The notes beneath the pieces were generated by a model. It searched no databases and had not been told where the DNA came from. It was given only the letters and a program-made list of their open reading frames with translations. Made by a program: the position numbers and the translations under genes. This document shows, piece after piece, positions 12,347-15,517 of a stretch of 15,517 bases of DNA (position 1 is its first letter; every line of letters begins with the position of its first letter). Location: NCBI GenBank assembly GCA_965365655.1, contig CBDUCN010000099.1, positions 1 to 15,517 of the forward strand. Direction: 5' to 3'. The stretch comes from JBFHNV01 sp965365655. Its GTDB lineage: Bacteria > Pseudomonadota > Gammaproteobacteria > HK1.

Positions 12347-15300
12347 TCAGCGGAAGTCCCGCGATCGCGTGCGCAGCCGCCCGAGCAGCGGGGTGAGGTC
12401 GGTGAGGCGGCGCGCGACCAGGTGCACGACGATGCCCTCGCGCTCGACGTGGCCCTCCACCGCCAGCAGGCTCGCGCCGAGCGCGACGCGGCGCTGGCGC
12501 TCCACCAGCGACGGCCACAGCACCAGGTTGATGATCCCGCTCTCGTCCTCCAGCGTGAGGAACATGACGCCGCTGGCGGTGGACGGGCGCTGGCGGTTGA
12601 TGACGAGGCCCGCCGCGCGCAGGCCGTCACCGTGGCCAGCCTCGCTCACGGTGCGGGCATCGGCGAGGCCGCGCGCGCTCAGCGTCGCGCGCAGCAACGC
12701 CAGCGGGTGCCGTCCCAGGGTGAGGCCCAGGGTCTCGTAGTCGGCGATCAGATCCTCCCCCTCGCCGGGGGGACGCAGCATCGGGGCCGCTTCCGCGGGC
12801 GGGCTGCCGGCGAGCAGATCGTCGGCGGCATCGGCGCCCAGGCTCGCCCAGCGCGCGCGGCGGCGGTGCCCCGCCAGCGACGCCAGCGCGCCGGCGCGAT
12901 CCAGGCAGCGCAGGTCCGCCGGCGTGAGGGCGGCCGCGCGGGCCAGGGTCTGCACGTCCGCCACCGGCGCGCCGCGCACGGCGGCGAGGCCGCGCTCGCC
13001 ATCCGCGTGCACGTGAAGGTCGCCCGCCGGCCCGGAGCGCGCGTCGACGATCCGCCGCGCGGCGTCCTGCGCCAGCCCACGCACCATGCCGAGGCCCAGG
13101 CGCAGCGCCGGCTCGCCGCCGCGGCCACGCTCCAGCGTGCAGTCCACGTCGCTCGCGAGCACGTCCACGGGACGCACCTCGACGCCGTGGTCGCGGGCGT
13201 CGCGCACGAGCTGCGCCGGCGCGTAGAAGCCCATCGGCTGGCTGTTCAGCAGCGCGGCGCAGAAGGCCGCCGGCTCGTGGCGCTTGAGCCACGCCGAGAC
13301 GTACACCAGCAGCGCGAAGCTGGCCGAGTGTGACTCCGGGAAGCCGTACTCGCCGAAGCCCTCGATCTGGCGGAACACCTGCTCGGCGAAGCGCTCGTCG
13401 TAGCCGCGCGCGCGCATGCCGGCGACGAGGCGCTCGCGGAACGGCCCCAGGCTGCCGCGGCGGCGGAACGCGGCCATCGCGCGGCGCAGGCGGTCGCTCT
13501 CGCCGGGGGTGAAGCCGGCCGCGACCACCGCGAGCTGCATCGCCTGCTCCTGGAAGATCGGCACGCCCAGCGTGCGCCCGAGCACGCCGCGCACCGCCTC
13601 CGAGGGGTAGCTCACCGGCTCCAGTCCCTGCCGGCGGCGCAGGTAGGGGTGCACCATGCCGCCCTGGATCGGGCCCGGGCGCACGATGGCCACCTCGATC
13701 ACCAGGTCGTAGAAGCACTCGGGCCGCATGCGCGGCAGCATCGCCATCTGCGCCCGGGACTCGATCTGGAACACCCCCACGGTGTCGGCGCGCTGCACCA
13801 TCTCGTAGACGGCCGGGTCCTCCGCCGGCACCGTGGCGAGCGTCCAGCGCCTGCCGCGGTGGCGGTGCACGAGATCGAAGGCGCGGCGGACGGCGCTGAG
13901 CATGCCGAGCGCCAGCACGTCCACCTTGAGCAGACCCAGCGACTCGAGGTCGTCCTTGTCCCACTGGATCACCGTGCGATCGGCCATCGCGGCGTTCTCC
14001 ACCGGCACCAGGCGCTCCACGCTGTCACGCGCGATCACGAAGCCGCCGACGTGCTGCGAGAGGTGGCGCGGGAAGCCCAGGATCTGCTCCATCAGCGCCT
14101 CCAGGCGGCGCATGGCCGGCGTGTCGGGATCCAGGCCCACCTCGCGCGCCCGCTCGGGCAGCACCTTGCGCCCGTCCCACCACGCGAGCGAGCGCGCCAT
14201 CGCGTCCACCTGTGACGGCGCGAAGCCGAGCGCCTTGCCGAGATCGCGCACTGCCGAGCGCGGGCGGTAGCTGATCACGGTGGCCGCGAGCGCCGCGCGG
14301 TGGCGACCGTACTTCTCGTAGACGTACTGGATCACCTCCTCGCGGCGCTGGTGCTCGAAGTCCACGTCGATGTCCGGCGGCTCGTTGCGCTCCTTCGACA
14401 CGAAGCGCTCGAACAGCATGGACATGCGCGCCGGGTCCACCTCGGTGATGCCCAGGCAGAAGCACACCGCGGAGTTGGCCGCCGAGCCGCGGCCCTGGCA
14501 CAGGATCCCGCGCGAGCGCGCGAAGCGCACCACGTCGTGCACGGTGAGGAAGAAGGGCTCGTAGCCGAGCTCGGCGACGAGGGCGAGCTCGTGCTCGAGC
14601 ATCGCGCGCACCCGCTGCGGAACACCGTCGGGAAAGCGCCGCGCGGCACCGTCGAAGGTGAGGCGGCGCAGGTGCTGCGACGGGGTGAGCGCTTCGGGCA
14701 CCAGCTCCGCCGGGTACTCGTAGCGAAGCTCCGAGAGCGAGAAGGTGCAGCGCGCGGCCGCCTCCACCGCGGCGTCGAGCAGCGCGCGCGGATACAGCCG
14801 CGCGAGGCGCGCGCGCGATCGCAGGTGGCGCTCGCCGTTCGCGAACAGCGCCTCCCCGGCCTGCGCCAGCGGGCGGCGGATGCGGATCGCGGTCAGCGCG
14901 TCCTGCAGCGCGCGCCGGCCGCGCGCGTGCATGTGCACGTCGCCGGCGGCGAGCAGCGGCAGGCCCGTGGCGCGCCCCAGCGCCACCGCCGCCTCGAAGC
15001 GCGCCGGATCGTCGGAGCCCAGGTGGCGCTCCACCGCGATCCACGCGTCGCCCGGAAAGCGCCCGGCCACGAAACGCGCGAAGTCCGCACCGGGCCGCGC
15101 GCGCATGCGCTCTCCCGGGCGCAGCGCCGTGGGCAGCAGCGCGAGGCAGCCGCGCAGACCATCCGCGAGGTCCGCGCGGGCGACGCGGTATTGCCCCTTC
15201 CCGGCCCGGCGCCGGGCGCGGGTGATCAGCGCCGACAGCCGCCCGTAGCCGTCACGGTCGCCGGCCAGCAGCACCAGCCGCTCGCCGTCGTCCAGCGTCA

Positions 15301-15511
15301 GCTCGCTGCCCACGACGAGGTGCAGCCCGCACTCCTTCGCCGCCTCGTGGGCGCGCACCACGCCGGCCAGCGAGCACTGGTCGGTGATCGCCAGCGCGCG
15401 GTAGCCGAGGCGGCCCGCCGCCAGCACCAGCTCCTCCGGGTGCGAGGCGCCGGTGAGGAAGCTGAAGTTGCTGAGGCAGTGCAGCTCGGCGTAGTCCGGG
15501 ACGGGGGGCAT
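12347..15511 (-). CDS. dnaE2: Error-prone DNA polymerase DnaE2 (ImuC)
   Basis: The 1054-residue protein is a full-length C-family polymerase of the DnaE2/ImuC type, which with ImuA and ImuB carries out SOS-induced, mutation-prone bypass of DNA damage. It begins with the DnaE2 PHP signature YAELHCLSNFSFLTGASHPE and ALAITDQCSLAGVVRAH. The palm holds PDIDVDFEHQRREEV (catalytic D380 and D382) and LLKVDVLALGML (D531). Other typical blocks are GRGSAANSAVCFCLGIT, FPRHLSQHVGGFVI, GVFQIESRAQMAMLPRM, VRPGPIQGGMVHPYL and GFGEYGFPESHSASFALLVYVSAWLK. A C-terminal OB fold (about 960-1040, GVMFLTLEDESGIINLVLWP) ends in the family-typical SRDF. Length matches the family. The PHP site is degenerate (HCL, TDQ), as is common in DnaE2. 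The ATG starts six bases from the window edge, so imuB and a LexA-controlled promoter, if present, lie beyond. Confidence 0.96.
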   Translation of the reverse strand: MPPVPDYAELHCLSNFSFLTGASHPEELVLAAGRLGYRALAITDQCSLAGVVRAHEAAKECGLHLVVGSELTLDDGERLVLLAGDRDGYGRLSALITRARRRAGKGQYRVARADLADGLRGCLALLPTALRPGERMRARPGADFARFVAGRFPGDAWIAVERHLGSDDPARFEAAVALGRATGLPLLAAGDVHMHARGRRALQDALTAIRIRRPLAQAGEALFANGERHLRSRARLARLYPRALLDAAVEAAARCTFSLSELRYEYPAELVPEALTPSQHLRRLTFDGAARRFPDGVPQRVRAMLEHELALVAELGYEPFFLTVHDVVRFARSRGILCQGRGSAANSAVCFCLGITEVDPARMSMLFERFVSKERNEPPDIDVDFEHQRREEVIQYVYEKYGRHRAALAATVISYRPRSAVRDLGKALGFAPSQVDAMARSLAWWDGRKVLPERAREVGLDPDTPAMRRLEALMEQILGFPRHLSQHVGGFVIARDSVERLVPVENAAMADRTVIQWDKDDLESLGLLKVDVLALGMLSAVRRAFDLVHRHRGRRWTLATVPAEDPAVYEMVQRADTVGVFQIESRAQMAMLPRMRPECFYDLVIEVAIVRPGPIQGGMVHPYLRRRQGLEPVSYPSEAVRGVLGRTLGVPIFQEQAMQLAVVAAGFTPGESDRLRRAMAAFRRRGSLGPFRERLVAGMRARGYDERFAEQVFRQIEGFGEYGFPESHSASFALLVYVSAWLKRHEPAAFCAALLNSQPMGFYAPAQLVRDARDHGVEVRPVDVLASDVDCTLERGRGGEPALRLGLGMVRGLAQDAARRIVDARSGPAGDLHVHADGERGLAAVRGAPVADVQTLARAAALTPADLRCLDRAGALASLAGHRRRARWASLGADAADDLLAGSPPAEAAPMLRPPGEGEDLIADYETLGLTLGRHPLALLRATLSARGLADARTVSEAGHGDGLRAAGLVINRQRPSTASGVMFLTLEDESGIINLVLWPSLVERQRRVALGASLLAVEGHVEREGIVVHLVARRLTDLTPLLGRLRTRSRDFR

Positions 15512-15517
15512 GACGGA

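Noticed and set aside
1..15517. CRISPR arrays, tRNA or rRNA genes, insertion sequences, attachment sites or prophage genes.
   Set aside because: Reading both strands gave no direct repeat arrays, transposase or integrase motifs, or RNA gene signatures; gene content looks chromosomal.

Overview
The window is very GC-rich DNA (third codon positions almost all G or C) packed with genes and with no mobile elements, RNA genes or CRISPR. The gene types (CoA-pyrophosphatase Nudix, cytosolic PAS-GGDEF-EAL proteins, DnaE2, SmtB-type ArsR) suggest a free-living Gammaproteobacterium of a high-GC lineage such as the Chromatiales/Ectothiorhodospiraceae or Xanthomonadales relatives. That placement is an inference, not something the sequence proves.

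Layout from left to right. (1) The N-terminal part of a MoxR-type AAA+ ATPase runs off the left edge on the minus strand. (2) Divergent from it is a two-gene plus-strand operon: a Nudix CoA pyrophosphatase and an HSL-family (family IV) esterase. (3) A cytoplasmic gamma-glutamyltransferase-family protein (YwrD-like) lies on the minus strand, tail-to-tail with the esterase with one base between the stop codons. (4) Divergent from that is an exported, membrane-anchored protein with an outside VWA domain, a Pro-rich linker, one membrane segment and a cytoplasmic FHA domain. (5) Two tandem, overlapping plus-strand genes encode cytosolic multi-PAS GGDEF-EAL proteins for cyclic-di-GMP turnover. They share a repeated two-PAS module and are evidently paralogues. 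(6) On the minus strand come a 90-residue single-pass membrane protein of unknown function and an ArsR/SmtB repressor with a complete alpha5 zinc site, which has an SmtB-like palindrome at its start. (7) The error-prone polymerase gene dnaE2 (imuC) fills the right end. It begins six bases inside the window, so its usual partners imuA and imuB, if present, lie just beyond the right edge.

The blocks look functionally separate: turnover of CoA and gamma-glutamyl compounds, a signalling block (VWA-FHA and the c-di-GMP pair), a metal-sensing unit, and SOS-type mutagenesis. I see no clearly new multi-gene system. The observations most worth following are the modular duplication history and unequal inhibitory sites of the c-di-GMP pair, the orphan zinc-type ArsR with its operator next to an unknown membrane protein, and the VWA-membrane-FHA protein with threonine motifs in its tail. 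No gene-free stretch exceeds 300 bases; the longest is 11234-11470.
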